64,000 bases of DNA from contig NZ_JADBDS010000002.1 in assembly GCF_014873705.1 (NCBI RefSeq), positions 930,001 to 994,000 on the forward strand, in the 5' to 3' direction. This document shows positions 1 to 8,900 of the stretch, piece after piece (position 1 is the first letter of the stretch; each line of letters begins with the position of its first letter). Made by a program: the position numbers and the translations under genes. The notes beneath the pieces were generated by a model. It searched no databases. It saw only the letters and a list, made by a program, of their open reading frames with translations, and had not been told where the DNA came from. The stretch is from Mycobacterium sp. OAS707 (GTDB lineage Bacteria; Actinomycetota; Actinomycetes; Mycobacteriales; Mycobacteriaceae).

Positions 1-299
1 GTGATGCCGAGCTGACGCAGGCGAGCACTCGCGGTGGCCGCATAGATGGCGAGCGGTATCGACGATCCGAATGTTCCGACCGCCATCGCAACCGCCGCTG
101 CGTGGTTGGCCGCGACGTAGGCCTGGATCTCCGTGGCGGAGCCATACGGCAAAGGCATGACACCGCCGGCGAGCGCGACGCCGACGACGAGGCCGGCAAG
201 CAGCAGGGCAAGGGAGACACCCGCGAGCATCGTCAACGGCGGTCCGCCCTGCGATGGTCGCGTGACTGCCACCTTCGTATCCGTTGTTGAATCGTTCAT
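1..299 (-). CDS. Partial integral membrane protein (N-terminal 99 residues)
   Basis: The gene runs off the left edge, so only its first 99 codons are visible. The ATG at 299 opens a short polar N-terminus, then a hydrophobic segment at about residues 23-47 and a second one at about 66-86, with an extracytoplasmic loop between. This is an integral membrane protein of unknown function. Its layout (loop with YVAANHAAA, then TFGSS and a run of small residues) resembles the complete membrane protein at 8247-8900, so the two may be distant paralogues. It diverges from the MarR gene at 388, and its start codon lies inside the palindrome at 291-311, which suggests MarR repression. Confidence 0.7.
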   Translation of the reverse strand, partial: MNDSTTDTKVAVTRPSQGGPPLTMLAGVSLALLLAGLVVGVALAGGVMPLPYGSATEIQAYVAANHAAAVAMAVGTFGSSIPLAIYAATASARLRQLGI

Positions 300-311
300 A
301 GCGTGAACGAT
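291..311. promoter_or_regulatory. Palindromic operator, probable MarR site
   Basis: ATCGTTCA and TGAACGAT form a perfect 8-bp inverted repeat with a 5-bp spacer. The left half covers the start codon (297-299) of the leftward membrane-protein gene. A further copy of ATCGTTCA lies at 361-368, 20 bp before the MarR start. A palindrome plus an extra half-site between a MarR gene and its divergent target is the usual layout for autoregulation with co-repression of the neighbour. The assignment to this MarR is inferred from position. Confidence 0.6.
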
Positions 312-387
312 ATGCCTGATCTTGCAGATGGACAAGGTGATCCATCACTTCGCGTGAAAAATCGTTCAGAACTGATACTATTCGCAG

Positions 388-870
388 GTGCCTTTCTCGA
401 CGAACGGTGACAACGTGGCGTTCTTGCTGTCGCAGCTCGGCCACCGTTCCGCCACGGTGTTCTCCGACCTCATTGCGTCGATCGACCTGACACCACCGCA
501 CTCCGGAATTCTGCGGGCGATCGCCGCCGAGCCCGGGCTCAGCCAGCAGGCGCTCAGCGGTCAGCTGGGGCTGTTGCCGAGCCGCGTGGTCGCCTACGTC
601 GATGAGCTGGAGGACCGCGGATATGTCGAACGTCGCCGCAATCCCGACGATCGGCGACTGCATGCGCTGTACCTGACCGCGGCGGGCAAGAAGGTGATGG
701 GCAAGATCGGCGAGTTGGCACGTCAGCACGAACGAATGATGACAGCTGGCCTGGACGCCGAGCAGCGAAACACGTTGCGCGAACTGCTGTCACTGGTGGC
801 CGAAAATCAGGAGCTCACGCCACACGTGCACCCGGGCTTTCGCAACCTGGGCCGCGCGAACACCCGTTAG
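388..870 (+). CDS. MarR-family transcriptional regulator
   Basis: A 160-residue protein with a GTG start, of normal MarR length. It has the winged helix-turn-helix of the family: recognition-helix region at about residues 52-75 (LSQQALSGQLGLLPSRVVAYV) and a wing around RNPDDRRLHALYLT at about 89-102, followed by a long C-terminal dimerisation helix. It most likely represses the divergent membrane-protein gene and itself through the ATCGTTCA sites at 291-311 and 361-368. Its 3' end overlaps the convergent transglutaminase gene by 4 bp. The ligand is unknown. Confidence 0.85.
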   Translation: MPFSTNGDNVAFLLSQLGHRSATVFSDLIASIDLTPPHSGILRAIAAEPGLSQQALSGQLGLLPSRVVAYVDELEDRGYVERRRNPDDRRLHALYLTAAGKKVMGKIGELARQHERMMTAGLDAEQRNTLRELLSLVAENQELTPHVHPGFRNLGRANTR

Positions 871-1706
871 GCCAACCGGGTGATCTCCACGACGACGTCC
901 AGATCCGTCGAGCCTTCACCGGAGTAAATGCCCTTCAGCGGCGAGACATCCGCGTAGTCACGGCCGACCCCGACGCTGACGTACTGCTCGTTGATCTCTT
1001 TGTCGTTGGTCGGGTCGTAATCCCACCAGCCGCCGGTCCAGGCCTGCACCCAGGCATGACTCTGCCCGTCGATGGTGTCGCCGACCTTGGCCTTGGCCTT
1101 GGGATGCAGGTAGCCTGACACGTAGCGCGCGGGAATACCCATGCTACGCAATAGGATCAGCGTCAGATGGGCGAAATCCTGACAGACGCCCTTCCCCTCG
1201 CGATGTGCATCCAGCCCCGACGAGTGCACACCGGTAGTGCCCGGCACGTATTCCAGCTCGCTGTGTACCCAGTTGGCCGCGGCGGTGACTGCCTCCTGCG
1301 GATCGTGATACTTCGCGATTCTCTCCCCTACCCGCCGAAACCTCTTGCTCACCGGCGTGTAGTGAGTCCCGCTGAGTACCTCGTCGAACCGGTCGATCAC
1401 CGCCTCCGACCGCAGGTCCTCCCAGCTGACCTTGTCCTTGGGCATTTCTCCGCGATCCGTCTCCACCACCGAGCTCGACGTGACCTCGAGTTCGGTGTGT
1501 GGGGCGTGCAGGTCGAACGCGGTCACCGCGGTGCCCCAGTAGTCCACATAGCGATAGGACCGTGTCGCAGGCACGGTTTCAACACGGTTGAGGATGACGT
1601 TCTGCCTGGTGTCCGAGCGCGGAGTCAGCCTGGCCTCGTTGAACGACGCGGTCACCGGCGACTTGTAGGCGTAGCCCGTTGAGTGCACCACCCTGAGCCG
1701 CCACAT
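867..1706 (-). CDS. Transglutaminase-like cysteine protease family protein (Rv2409c type)
   Basis: A 279-residue protein. It has the N-terminal beta domain of bacterial transglutaminase-like proteins (residues 1-80) and a core with the expected triad: Cys175 in GKGVCQDFAHL, His217 in GQSHAWV and Asp231 in YDPTND. It is the last gene of a leftward three-gene operon with alpha-E (adjacent with no gap) and permuted ATP-grasp genes, the order seen at Rv2409c-Rv2411c. The conserved trio suggests ligation or cleavage of an amide or isopeptide bond on an unknown peptide. The substrate is not known. Confidence 0.88.
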   Translation of the reverse strand: MWRLRVVHSTGYAYKSPVTASFNEARLTPRSDTRQNVILNRVETVPATRSYRYVDYWGTAVTAFDLHAPHTELEVTSSSVVETDRGEMPKDKVSWEDLRSEAVIDRFDEVLSGTHYTPVSKRFRRVGERIAKYHDPQEAVTAAANWVHSELEYVPGTTGVHSSGLDAHREGKGVCQDFAHLTLILLRSMGIPARYVSGYLHPKAKAKVGDTIDGQSHAWVQAWTGGWWDYDPTNDKEINEQYVSVGVGRDYADVSPLKGIYSGEGSTDLDVVVEITRLA

Positions 1707-2684
1707 CTAAACTTCACCTTCCTCGATGACCAGCGCGCCGTTGTGCCCGGCGTCATGCCAAGCCACCCATGGTGCGGAGTGAAAGTACTGAAGCGCCAGC
1801 GCTTCTCCGACGTCACGACACAACTCTTGCAGACCGGCCAGCCGCTTCTCCAACGATTCCAGCAACAGTCCGGGACGCAGGAACTCCAGCTCGCTGCGCG
1901 CCCTGCCAAGCAGGCGCTGCGCCTCCGCGGTTGCACCGAGCCGATTGTGTGGCCGCTTCATCAACTCGTCGAGGCTGTGCTCGGCCAGCCGCAGCGAATA
2001 GAAGATCGACCGCGGGAAAAGCCGGTCGAGCAGCATGAATTCGACCACTCGGCCGGCGTCCATCGTGCCACGGTAGGTGCGCAGATACGTGTCGTGGGCA
2101 CCCGCCGACCGCAGCAGCGTCACCCATGCGGGTGAGGACGCGCTGTCGCCGACACGGGACAACAACAGCCGCACCGTCATGTCGACCCGCTCGATGGCGC
2201 GGCCGAGCACCATGAACCGGTACCCGTCGTCACGGCTCAGCGTCGAGTCGGCCAGACCGGCGAACATCGCGGCCCGGCCCTCGACATAGGACAAGAACTC
2301 GTGCGGCCCAAGGCGTTTGGCGGCGCGTTCGCGTTCTGCGAGCGCGTTGTAGGTGGTATTGAGGCATTCCCATATCTCGGTGGACGTGACTTCCCGTGCA
2401 CCGCGGGCGTTTTCGCGTGCCGCCGAAATCGATTCGACGATCGAGCAGCCGCCTGCGGATTCACGGCTGAACGCGACGAGGTCGGTCAGCGACCACACAT
2501 CCAGCTGCTGCTCGGGCGCCTCGATGCCCAGCACCCGCAGCAGCGTCCGCGACGCCTGGTCCGGGTCGACGCTGGAATCCTCGAGCAGTTGGTGCACCGT
2601 GACATCCAGGATGCGGGCGGTGTCGTCGGCCCGCTCCACATAGCGGCCGATCCAATACAGCGATTCGGCGTTGCGTGCCAACAT
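1707..2684 (-). CDS. Alpha-E domain protein (Rv2410c type)
   Basis: A 325-residue, largely alpha-helical protein of the alpha-E (DUF403) family, recognisable from its start (MLARNAESLYWIGRYVERADD) and the later FLERV-like helices with conserved Arg and Glu residues. The family has no proven activity. It nearly always occurs with a circularly permuted ATP-grasp protein and a transglutaminase-like protein, as here, so it is thought to assist the same modification reaction. It follows the ATP-grasp gene after 14 bp and abuts the transglutaminase gene. Confidence 0.87.
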   Translation of the reverse strand: MLARNAESLYWIGRYVERADDTARILDVTVHQLLEDSSVDPDQASRTLLRVLGIEAPEQQLDVWSLTDLVAFSRESAGGCSIVESISAARENARGAREVTSTEIWECLNTTYNALAERERAAKRLGPHEFLSYVEGRAAMFAGLADSTLSRDDGYRFMVLGRAIERVDMTVRLLLSRVGDSASSPAWVTLLRSAGAHDTYLRTYRGTMDAGRVVEFMLLDRLFPRSIFYSLRLAEHSLDELMKRPHNRLGATAEAQRLLGRARSELEFLRPGLLLESLEKRLAGLQELCRDVGEALALQYFHSAPWVAWHDAGHNGALVIEEGEV

Positions 2685-2698
2685 CAGATCATCACCGC

Positions 2699-4390
2699 CT
2701 ACTGCTGCTGTTGTTGTTGCTGTTGACTTGACCCGTTGGTCGGTCGCTGCGCCTGCGATTGCTGCTGTTGCTGTTGCTGCGATGACCCGTCAGAGTCGTT
2801 GTCGGGCTTGGCTTTCGATGTCTTGGGCAGCGACCGCACCACCTCTGCCGCAGCGAGCTCGCGGTCAGCTACCGACGCTCGCGATGCCAGCACCCAGGTG
2901 TCCTTTGATCCGCCTCCCTGACTGGAATTGACCACCAGCGAGCCCTCGGGCAGCGCCACCCGGGTCAGCCCGCCGGGCAGCACCCACACGTGATCCCCGT
3001 CATTGACGGCGAACGGCCGCAGATCGACGTGCCGCGGTGCGAGCTTGTCGCCGATCTGGGTCGGCACCGTGGAGAGCTGCATCACCGGCTGCGCGATCCA
3101 ACCTCGCGGGTCGTTGCGGATCTTCTTGCTGATCGCGGCCAGCTCCTTCTCCGACGCGTCGGGCCCGAACACGATGCCGTAACCGCCGGAGCCCTCCACC
3201 GGTTTGATCACCAGTTCGTCGACGCGGTCGAGCACTTCCTCGCGTTCGTCGTCGAGCCAGCAGCGGTAGGTGTCCACGTTGGCCAGCAGCGGCTTCTCGC
3301 CGAGGTAGTACTCGATGATCGTCGGCACATAGGTGTAGACCAGCTTGTCGTCGCCGACGCCGTTGCCGACCGCGCTGGAGATGACGACGTTGCCCGCGCG
3401 AGCGGCATTGAGCAGGCCGGCCACCCCAAGCACGGAATCGGGGCGGAACTGCATGGGGTCGAGGAACGCATCGTCGATGCGGCGGTAGATCACGTCGACC
3501 TGACGCTCACCCTCGGTGGTGCGCATATAGACGGCGTTGTCGCGGCAGAACAGGTCGCGGCCCTCGACGAGCTCCACGCCCATCTGGCGGGCCAGCAGCG
3601 AATGCTCGAAGTAGGCCGAGTTGTAGACGCCGGGCGTCAGCACCACCACCGTCGGGTCGGCGACGTTGTTGGCCGCCGCGTTGCGCAGCGCCCGCACCAG
3701 ATGTGAGGCGTAGTCGCCGACCGCGCGCACCCGATGCGTGGCGAACAGGTTCGGGAAGACCCGCGCCATCGTGCGGCGGTTCTCCATGACATAGGAGACA
3801 CCCGAGGGTGAGCGCAGGTTGTCTTCCAGCACGCGGAAGTCGCCCTTGGCGTCACGGATCAGGTCGATGCCCGCGACATGGATGCGCACGCCGTTGGGTG
3901 GCACGATGCCGACGGCCTCGCGGTGGAAATGCTCACAGGAGGTGACGAGCCGGCGCGGGATGACGCCGTCGCGCAGGATCTCCTGCTCGCCGTAGATGTC
4001 GTCGAGGTAGTGCTCCAGCGCCCTGACCCGCTGGGTGATGCCGCGCTCGAGCCGCGTCCACTCCGCTGCTGAGATCACCCGCGGGACGAGGTCCAGTGGA
4101 AACGGCCGTTCCTGGCCGGACAGGGAGAACGTGATGCCCTGGTCGATGAATGCGCGGCCCAGCGCGTCGGCGCGGGCGGCCAGCTCAGAGGCATCGGAGG
4201 GAGCAAGCTCGGCGAAGATCCCTTTGTACGGACCGCGGACGTTGCCGTCGCCGTCGAACATCTCGTCAAAGGCCTGCGAGTAGCGCCCCGCGCCCTTATA
4301 GCCGTCGAAGATGCCGTCGTACCGTTTGGACGTCCGGCCGTTCGTGCGCGACGTGCGTGCGGTCTCGGAGGGCAGGGTTCGAAGGCTCAC
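2699..4390 (-). CDS. Circularly permuted ATP-grasp protein with polyglutamine tail (Rv2411c type)
   Basis: A 563-residue protein starting at GTG, first gene of the three-gene operon. Residues from about 20 to 525 match the DUF404/DUF407 permuted ATP-grasp family: KRYDGIFDGYKGAGRYSQAFDEM at the start, VLEDNLRSPSGVSYV for the metal/ATP site, VIKPVEGSGGYGIVFGPDA for the glycine-rich ATP loop. Such proteins are predicted ATP-dependent carboxylate-amine or peptide ligases. The last 30 or so residues are low complexity: a run of seven Gln, then SQAQRPTNGSS, then eight Gln to the stop. Whether this tail is conserved outside close relatives is unknown. Confidence 0.88.
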   Translation of the reverse strand: MSLRTLPSETARTSRTNGRTSKRYDGIFDGYKGAGRYSQAFDEMFDGDGNVRGPYKGIFAELAPSDASELAARADALGRAFIDQGITFSLSGQERPFPLDLVPRVISAAEWTRLERGITQRVRALEHYLDDIYGEQEILRDGVIPRRLVTSCEHFHREAVGIVPPNGVRIHVAGIDLIRDAKGDFRVLEDNLRSPSGVSYVMENRRTMARVFPNLFATHRVRAVGDYASHLVRALRNAAANNVADPTVVVLTPGVYNSAYFEHSLLARQMGVELVEGRDLFCRDNAVYMRTTEGERQVDVIYRRIDDAFLDPMQFRPDSVLGVAGLLNAARAGNVVISSAVGNGVGDDKLVYTYVPTIIEYYLGEKPLLANVDTYRCWLDDEREEVLDRVDELVIKPVEGSGGYGIVFGPDASEKELAAISKKIRNDPRGWIAQPVMQLSTVPTQIGDKLAPRHVDLRPFAVNDGDHVWVLPGGLTRVALPEGSLVVNSSQGGGSKDTWVLASRASVADRELAAAEVVRSLPKTSKAKPDNDSDGSSQQQQQQQSQAQRPTNGSSQQQQQQQQ

Positions 4391-4442
4391 CCATCACATG
4401 CTGCACCAAGTGAGCCGTTTCGGCAGGCCAGAAGCCCTCGCT

Positions 4443-4472
4443 TTGGGAGATTAGGGGGCGCGCTGGTACCCT
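4443..4472 (+). promoter_or_regulatory. Probable SigA promoter of rpsT
   Basis: TTGGGA (4443-4448) and TACCCT (4467-4472) are separated by 18 bp and the -10 is preceded by TGG, matching the mycobacterial housekeeping pattern. It lies 78 bp before the rpsT GTG, leaving room for a leader. The call is by eye. Confidence 0.5.
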
Positions 4473-4549
4473 GAACAGTCGCTGCCCGCCGTCAGGTGCG
4501 GCGCAAAAGACTTTGACCATCCAACCTAGATTTTCGAAGGAATTACCGC

Positions 4550-4810
4550 GTGGCCAACATCAAGTCGCAGGAAAAGCGCAATCGGACCAACGAGCGCCGC
4601 AGACTGCGCAACAAGTCGGTGAAGTCGTCGCTTCACACGGCGGTCCGTGGCTTCCGGGAGGCCATCGAGTCCGGCGACAAGGACAAGGCAGGCGCATTGC
4701 TGGCGTCGACCAGCCGCCAGCTGGACAAGGCGGCCAGCAAGGGCGTCATCCACAAGAACCAGGCCGCGAACCGCAAGTCTGCGCTTTCGCGCGCGTTCAA
4801 CAAGATCTGA
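4550..4810 (+). CDS. rpsT: 30S ribosomal protein S20
   Basis: An 86-residue basic protein with the S20 signature: [27 protein letters not shown] at the N-terminus and the [20 protein letters not shown]-terminus. It binds 16S rRNA in the body of the small subunit. The start is GTG, supported by a GAAGGAA ribosome-binding site 7 bp upstream. It is convergent with holA (stops 11 bp apart), the same arrangement as at Rv2412. Confidence 0.98.
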   Translation: MANIKSQEKRNRTNERRRLRNKSVKSSLHTAVRGFREAIESGDKDKAGALLASTSRQLDKAASKGVIHKNQAANRKSALSRAFNKI

Positions 4811-4820
4811 GTCAGGCCGT

Positions 4821-5783
4821 TCAGCCCTCCGCTAACTCGGCGACTTTTCTGACCGCCGCCTCCAACGCGTAGTCCGCGTCGGCCGCGGCACCCTTCACGT
4901 CGGCGTTCAGCGCCGCGACCAATCGCATGGCTTCGGCGATCGAACCGCGCGACCACCGCCGCGCCTGCTTCTGCGCCTTCTGCACGCGCCACGGCGGCAT
5001 GCCCAATTCGGACGCCAGCCGGTAGGGGTCGCCGGACAACGGCGCGACGCGGGCGATGGTGTGCACGGCCTCGGCGAGCGCGTCTGCCAACACCACTTGT
5101 GGCTCACCGCTCATCATCGCCCAGCGCAGCGCCTCGGCCGCACCGGCGACGTCCCCGAGCACGGCCTTGTCGGCGATGTCGAAGCCCTTCACCTCTGCCT
5201 TGCCGGAGTGGTAGCGGCGCACCGCCGCGGCGTCGACGGTGCCGTCGGTGTCGGCGACCAACTGCGAACAGACAGCGGCCAATTCACGAATGTCGGAGCC
5301 GACGGCGTCGAGCAGCGCGGTGACGGTGTCGTCACTGACCTTTGCTTTCAGCGTGCGGAACTCTTTCTTCACAAAGTCGGCCCGCTCACTGGCCTTGGCG
5401 ATGCGCGCGCATGGATGTACCTCGGCGCCAAGCTTTTTCAGTTGGTCAGCGAGCGCCTTGGCGCGGCCACCGCCGGAGTGCACGACCACGAGCATGGTGC
5501 CCGGCGGCAGGTCCGCGGCCGCCTCTGCGATCAACGCGGCGGCGTCCTTGCCCGCCTCCCCCGCGGCTTCGAGCACAACGACACGCTCCTCGGCGAACAG
5601 CGAAGGGCTGAGCAGTTCGGCCAGCTCACTGGTGCTGACCTCGCCCGCCCGCATGCGGTCGACCGGGACGTCGACGGTGCCTGCCTGCTTGCGTGCCTGC
5701 CGAAGCACCGCAGCCACTGCGCGCTCCACTAGCAGCTCTTCGTCGCCCAACACCAGGTGCAGTCCAGAGGCTTCGTCAGTCAC
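4821..5783 (-). CDS. holA: DNA polymerase III delta subunit
   Basis: A 320-residue protein of the HolA family, the clamp-loader subunit that opens the sliding clamp. It has the N-terminal AAA+-like region ([22 protein letters not shown]), the [15 protein letters not shown] region and the C-terminal helical collar domain ([27 protein letters not shown]). Family members lack a working Walker A, and none is seen here. Its start overlaps the comEC stop by 4 bp, so it is co-transcribed with comEC and comEA, as at Rv2413c-Rv2415c. Confidence 0.95.
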   Translation of the reverse strand: MTDEASGLHLVLGDEELLVERAVAAVLRQARKQAGTVDVPVDRMRAGEVSTSELAELLSPSLFAEERVVVLEAAGEAGKDAAALIAEAAADLPPGTMLVVVHSGGGRAKALADQLKKLGAEVHPCARIAKASERADFVKKEFRTLKAKVSDDTVTALLDAVGSDIRELAAVCSQLVADTDGTVDAAAVRRYHSGKAEVKGFDIADKAVLGDVAGAAEALRWAMMSGEPQVVLADALAEAVHTIARVAPLSGDPYRLASELGMPPWRVQKAQKQARRWSRGSIAEAMRLVAALNADVKGAAADADYALEAAVRKVAELAEG

Positions 5784-7333
5784 CCCCCGATCGTGTCATG
5801 TCCGGCCGACAGCCCCGACACCGTCCACGCGAGCAGGCACGCCGCCGCAACGCCGACACCGATGCGGATCCACCGCCACCGCCAGCACACCACCGCGGCG
5901 ACACCCCCTGCGGCGACACACAGCACGCCGAGCAGACCCGACGGCACGCCGACCGACCCACCGGGCACGCGAGCGGCCCAGTGCGCCACTCGCAGCAGCC
6001 ACCACAGCTCCGGCCCGGTGAACCGGATCAGCAGTTGGGCGCCCGCAGGCCACAGCGGACATAGCGCAGCAGCGGCCGTGCCGACAACCGTGATCGGCGG
6101 AATGACGGCAGTCACCGCGAGGTTGGCGGCGATTGACACCACACTGAAGGTCCCCGACATGCCGGCGACGAGTGGAGCGGTGACAAGCTGCGCGGCGACC
6201 GCGACGCTCACCGCATCGGCCAACGGCTTCGGCCAACCGCGCGCGGTCAGCCGTCGCGACCACACCGGTGCGATCACCACGAGCCCGGCGGTCGCCGACA
6301 CCGACAGCGCGAAGCCGACGTCGACCGCCAGTTCGGGCGCCGCGACCATCAGCATGATCACACTGGCCGACAGCACCGGGATCGCTTGCCTTCGACGGTG
6401 CGAAACCACAGCGAGTAGCGTGATGCCGCCCATCACCGCCGCGCGCAACACGCTGGCCGAGGGCTGCACGACGATCACGAACGTGACGAGTGCGAGCGCG
6501 GCGAGCGCGACGGCCAGCCGAGGCCCGAACAGTGCGGCGGTCATCAGGACGGCCCCGCAGACGATGGTCACGTTCGCGCCCGACACCGCGGTCAGATGCG
6601 TCAGCCCGGCCGCGCGAAACTCCTCGGTGGTCTGCGTGGTGAGCGTCGAGGTGTCGCCGAGCACGAGCGCGGGCAGCATCGCCGCCTGATCAGCGGGTAA
6701 CGCCAACCGTGCGGCATCCGCGAAGCCCGTTCGGATGACGTGCGCAACCCTGTTGATCGGTGCGGCGTCGCCCAGCTTCGGCGCACCGGTCGCCGACAAC
6801 ACGGCCACGGTCAGGTCTCGTCGGGAGGGCCGACTGATGCGGGCGCGAAACCTCGCGGGCCGGCCCGCGGTCAATTCGGCGAATTCCGCGCCGCTCGTGA
6901 AAACGACTACCCGGCCTGATGTTTCGATCTCGCCGATCCGTTGCAGCGAACCGCGGAACATCAATCGGTTGGCGCCAAGCGAACGCGGGGTCTCGGTCGG
7001 CGAGACGACGACGGTGGCGACCGCGCCGTAGCGTTCGACGATCGGGTGATGGCGCAGTTCGGCAACGCGCAGCCCGATCGCCACGGCGAACGCGACGCCG
7101 ACCACCGCGACAGCGACGATGCCGGTGGCGATGGCTGGCCTTTCGCCACTTGGCTCGCGCCGTGCACTACCCCACCGCCCGGCGACGGCCGTCGCGGCGA
7201 CTGCCGCGGCGAGGACGATGACCGAACCGGTTACGTGCCAGAGGATTCCAGCTGCCGTCACCGCCCAGCTGGTGAGGGCCGCCGGAACCAGACGCAGGTC
7301 CAGCCTGGCTGTGGCGGTATCCACCGGTGTCAA
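5780..7333 (-). CDS. comEC: ComEC/Rec2-type DNA translocation channel
   Basis: A 517-residue polytopic membrane protein. It has an N-terminal DUF4131 region (residues about 15-190) and the competence domain with the conserved LGDTSTL and [13 protein letters not shown] motifs at about residues 226-256, then many membrane helices. It ends without the metallo-beta-lactamase domain found in Bacillus ComEC, which is also the case for mycobacterial Rv2414c as I know it. It overlaps comEA and holA by 4 bp each. A role in DNA uptake is inferred from the family; natural transformation in mycobacteria is not well established. Confidence 0.92.
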   Translation of the reverse strand: MTPVDTATARLDLRLVPAALTSWAVTAAGILWHVTGSVIVLAAAVAATAVAGRWGSARREPSGERPAIATGIVAVAVVGVAFAVAIGLRVAELRHHPIVERYGAVATVVVSPTETPRSLGANRLMFRGSLQRIGEIETSGRVVVFTSGAEFAELTAGRPARFRARISRPSRRDLTVAVLSATGAPKLGDAAPINRVAHVIRTGFADAARLALPADQAAMLPALVLGDTSTLTTQTTEEFRAAGLTHLTAVSGANVTIVCGAVLMTAALFGPRLAVALAALALVTFVIVVQPSASVLRAAVMGGITLLAVVSHRRRQAIPVLSASVIMLMVAAPELAVDVGFALSVSATAGLVVIAPVWSRRLTARGWPKPLADAVSVAVAAQLVTAPLVAGMSGTFSVVSIAANLAVTAVIPPITVVGTAAAALCPLWPAGAQLLIRFTGPELWWLLRVAHWAARVPGGSVGVPSGLLGVLCVAAGGVAAVVCWRWRWIRIGVGVAAACLLAWTVSGLSAGHDTIGG

Positions 7334-8160
7334 ACACGCACCAGGTCACGCAGCTTCTCCAGCCGCGCCGGCCCGATGCCGTCGACCTCGCCGAGTTGGT
7401 CGACGTTGGTGAACCGGCCGTTGGCCTCGCGCCATGCGATGATCGCCGCCGCCGTCACCGGGCCGATGCCTGGCAGCGCGTCCAGGTCCTCCGCGGTCGC
7501 CGCATTCAGGTCCACCAAACCGCCTGGCGCTGAGGCTTTTCCGGCTGGCGCTTCGGTCGGTGCCGCGGTCGATGTGCTGACCGAGCTGCCCATCGCCACC
7601 GGTTGGCCAGGGGCCGCGACGATTCCGACGATAATCTGCTCACCGTCGCCGACCCGGCGGGCCATGTTCAATCCGATCAAGTCCGCTCCGTCCAACGGCC
7701 CGCCTGCCGCGGTGAGCGCATCGGCGATCCGGGCACCCGGCGCAAGCGTGACAAGTCCCGGCTTGTGCACCAGACCCACCACGCTGACGACCACTGGACC
7801 GTCGGCATCGGCCGGCGCTGGAGTTGGGCTGGCCGACGAAACCATCTCGACCGGCGGTAGTTTCGCCGAGGACACCGGTGGCGCGTTGCCGCGCATCACG
7901 GTGAAGACCGTCACCAGCACCGCGATCACACCGACGGCCGCCAGCGCAATCAGACCCGCTCGGCCCGGATCTGCCCGGACGGCAGCGATCCAGCCCGCGG
8001 GTCCGGCCGGTTTGGTCGTATCGGGCAGCCACCGCGACAGAGACGTATCCGGCTCGCCGTCAGAGCCATCGGACGACTCGTTGGAGTCCCCGAGACGGCG
8101 CTGCAACCGCTCGGTAGGCAATTCGGTTCGCATGCGGCCAAAGTAGGCACGCGCTCCCAC
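7330..8160 (-). CDS. comEA: ComEA-type helix-hairpin-helix DNA-binding protein
   Basis: A 276-residue protein with an N-terminal cytoplasmic part, one membrane segment at about residues 88-108 (AGLIALAAVGVIAVLVTVFTV), an SLBB domain (about 145-195, VSVVGLVHKPGLVTLAPG) and a C-terminal helix-hairpin-helix pair (about 212-276) with DLNAATAEDLDALPGIGPVTA and NVDQLGEVDGIGPARLEKL. It should bind incoming DNA outside the membrane for ComEC. The GTG at 8160 is used here; the ATG at 8133 is an equally good start. It is first in the comEA-comEC-holA operon. Confidence 0.93.
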   Translation of the reverse strand: MGARAYFGRMRTELPTERLQRRLGDSNESSDGSDGEPDTSLSRWLPDTTKPAGPAGWIAAVRADPGRAGLIALAAVGVIAVLVTVFTVMRGNAPPVSSAKLPPVEMVSSASPTPAPADADGPVVVSVVGLVHKPGLVTLAPGARIADALTAAGGPLDGADLIGLNMARRVGDGEQIIVGIVAAPGQPVAMGSSVSTSTAAPTEAPAGKASAPGGLVDLNAATAEDLDALPGIGPVTAAAIIAWREANGRFTNVDQLGEVDGIGPARLEKLRDLVRV

Positions 8161-8246
8161 GACCTCGAGCGCGCAGGGCGCCGAGCAACGCGCCCTGTGG
8201 ATGAAATCCCGGGTGTGGATAACCGCGCCCTCTAGAGTGATTTGCT

Positions 8247-8900
8247 ATGGATCGTCGTGTTCCGATGATCGCTGGTATCGCCGCTGCGGTGCTGTTCACC
8301 GCCGGGCTGCTCATCGTTCCGACGCTTCCCGGCATCGACAAGCCGGGCTACGACATTGTCTCGTTCGTGAACGCGCACGCCGGTGCGATGCGAATGCAGG
8401 TGCTATTGACCACCTTCGGCGCCTTGGCGTTGGTCATCGTTCTCGGGTACGCACGCGACCGCCTGGCCGGCCCACCGGGGTACGTGTTCACCATCGGCTC
8501 GGCACTCGTCCTCGTCGAATTCTTCATCGTGATGTGGTTCAACGGCGGTCTTGCGCTGCATCCCGACCAGCTCGGCTCGGCGACCGCGCGCACCATCGCC
8601 GACATCACGTCGATGTTCGGACCGATCCTCACGGTCGCAGACATCATGGTCGCGGTGCCAATCCTGTTGGCCGCCAACGCGGGTCGCTTCCCGCGGTGGC
8701 TCGGAATACTCGCAGCGGTGTTCGCCGTCGAGCAACTGATCGAGACGATCACGATCATCGGCCCGCCTGCAAGCTTCATTTCCCCTGGCGGCGCGATGAA
8801 CTTCTATCTCGGCGGACCGCTCTTCATCGTGTTCTTCTTGGGTCTCGGCGTCGCATTGTCCTTGGAACAGGCAGAGCCGCCGGCGACAGACGACGGCTAG
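8247..8900 (+). CDS. Integral membrane protein of unknown function
   Basis: A 217-residue protein with about six hydrophobic segments (near residues 8-28, 50-68, 80-97, 120-145, 152-175 and 188-205). I recognise no catalytic motif. It begins a few bases after a TGTGGATAA sequence and sits just right of the comEA start, so it opens the stretch that is absent from M. tuberculosis. The layout resembles the partial protein at 1-299. Its stop abuts the convergent NmrA-like gene. Confidence 0.75.
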   Translation: MDRRVPMIAGIAAAVLFTAGLLIVPTLPGIDKPGYDIVSFVNAHAGAMRMQVLLTTFGALALVIVLGYARDRLAGPPGYVFTIGSALVLVEFFIVMWFNGGLALHPDQLGSATARTIADITSMFGPILTVADIMVAVPILLAANAGRFPRWLGILAAVFAVEQLIETITIIGPPASFISPGGAMNFYLGGPLFIVFFLGLGVALSLEQAEPPATDDG

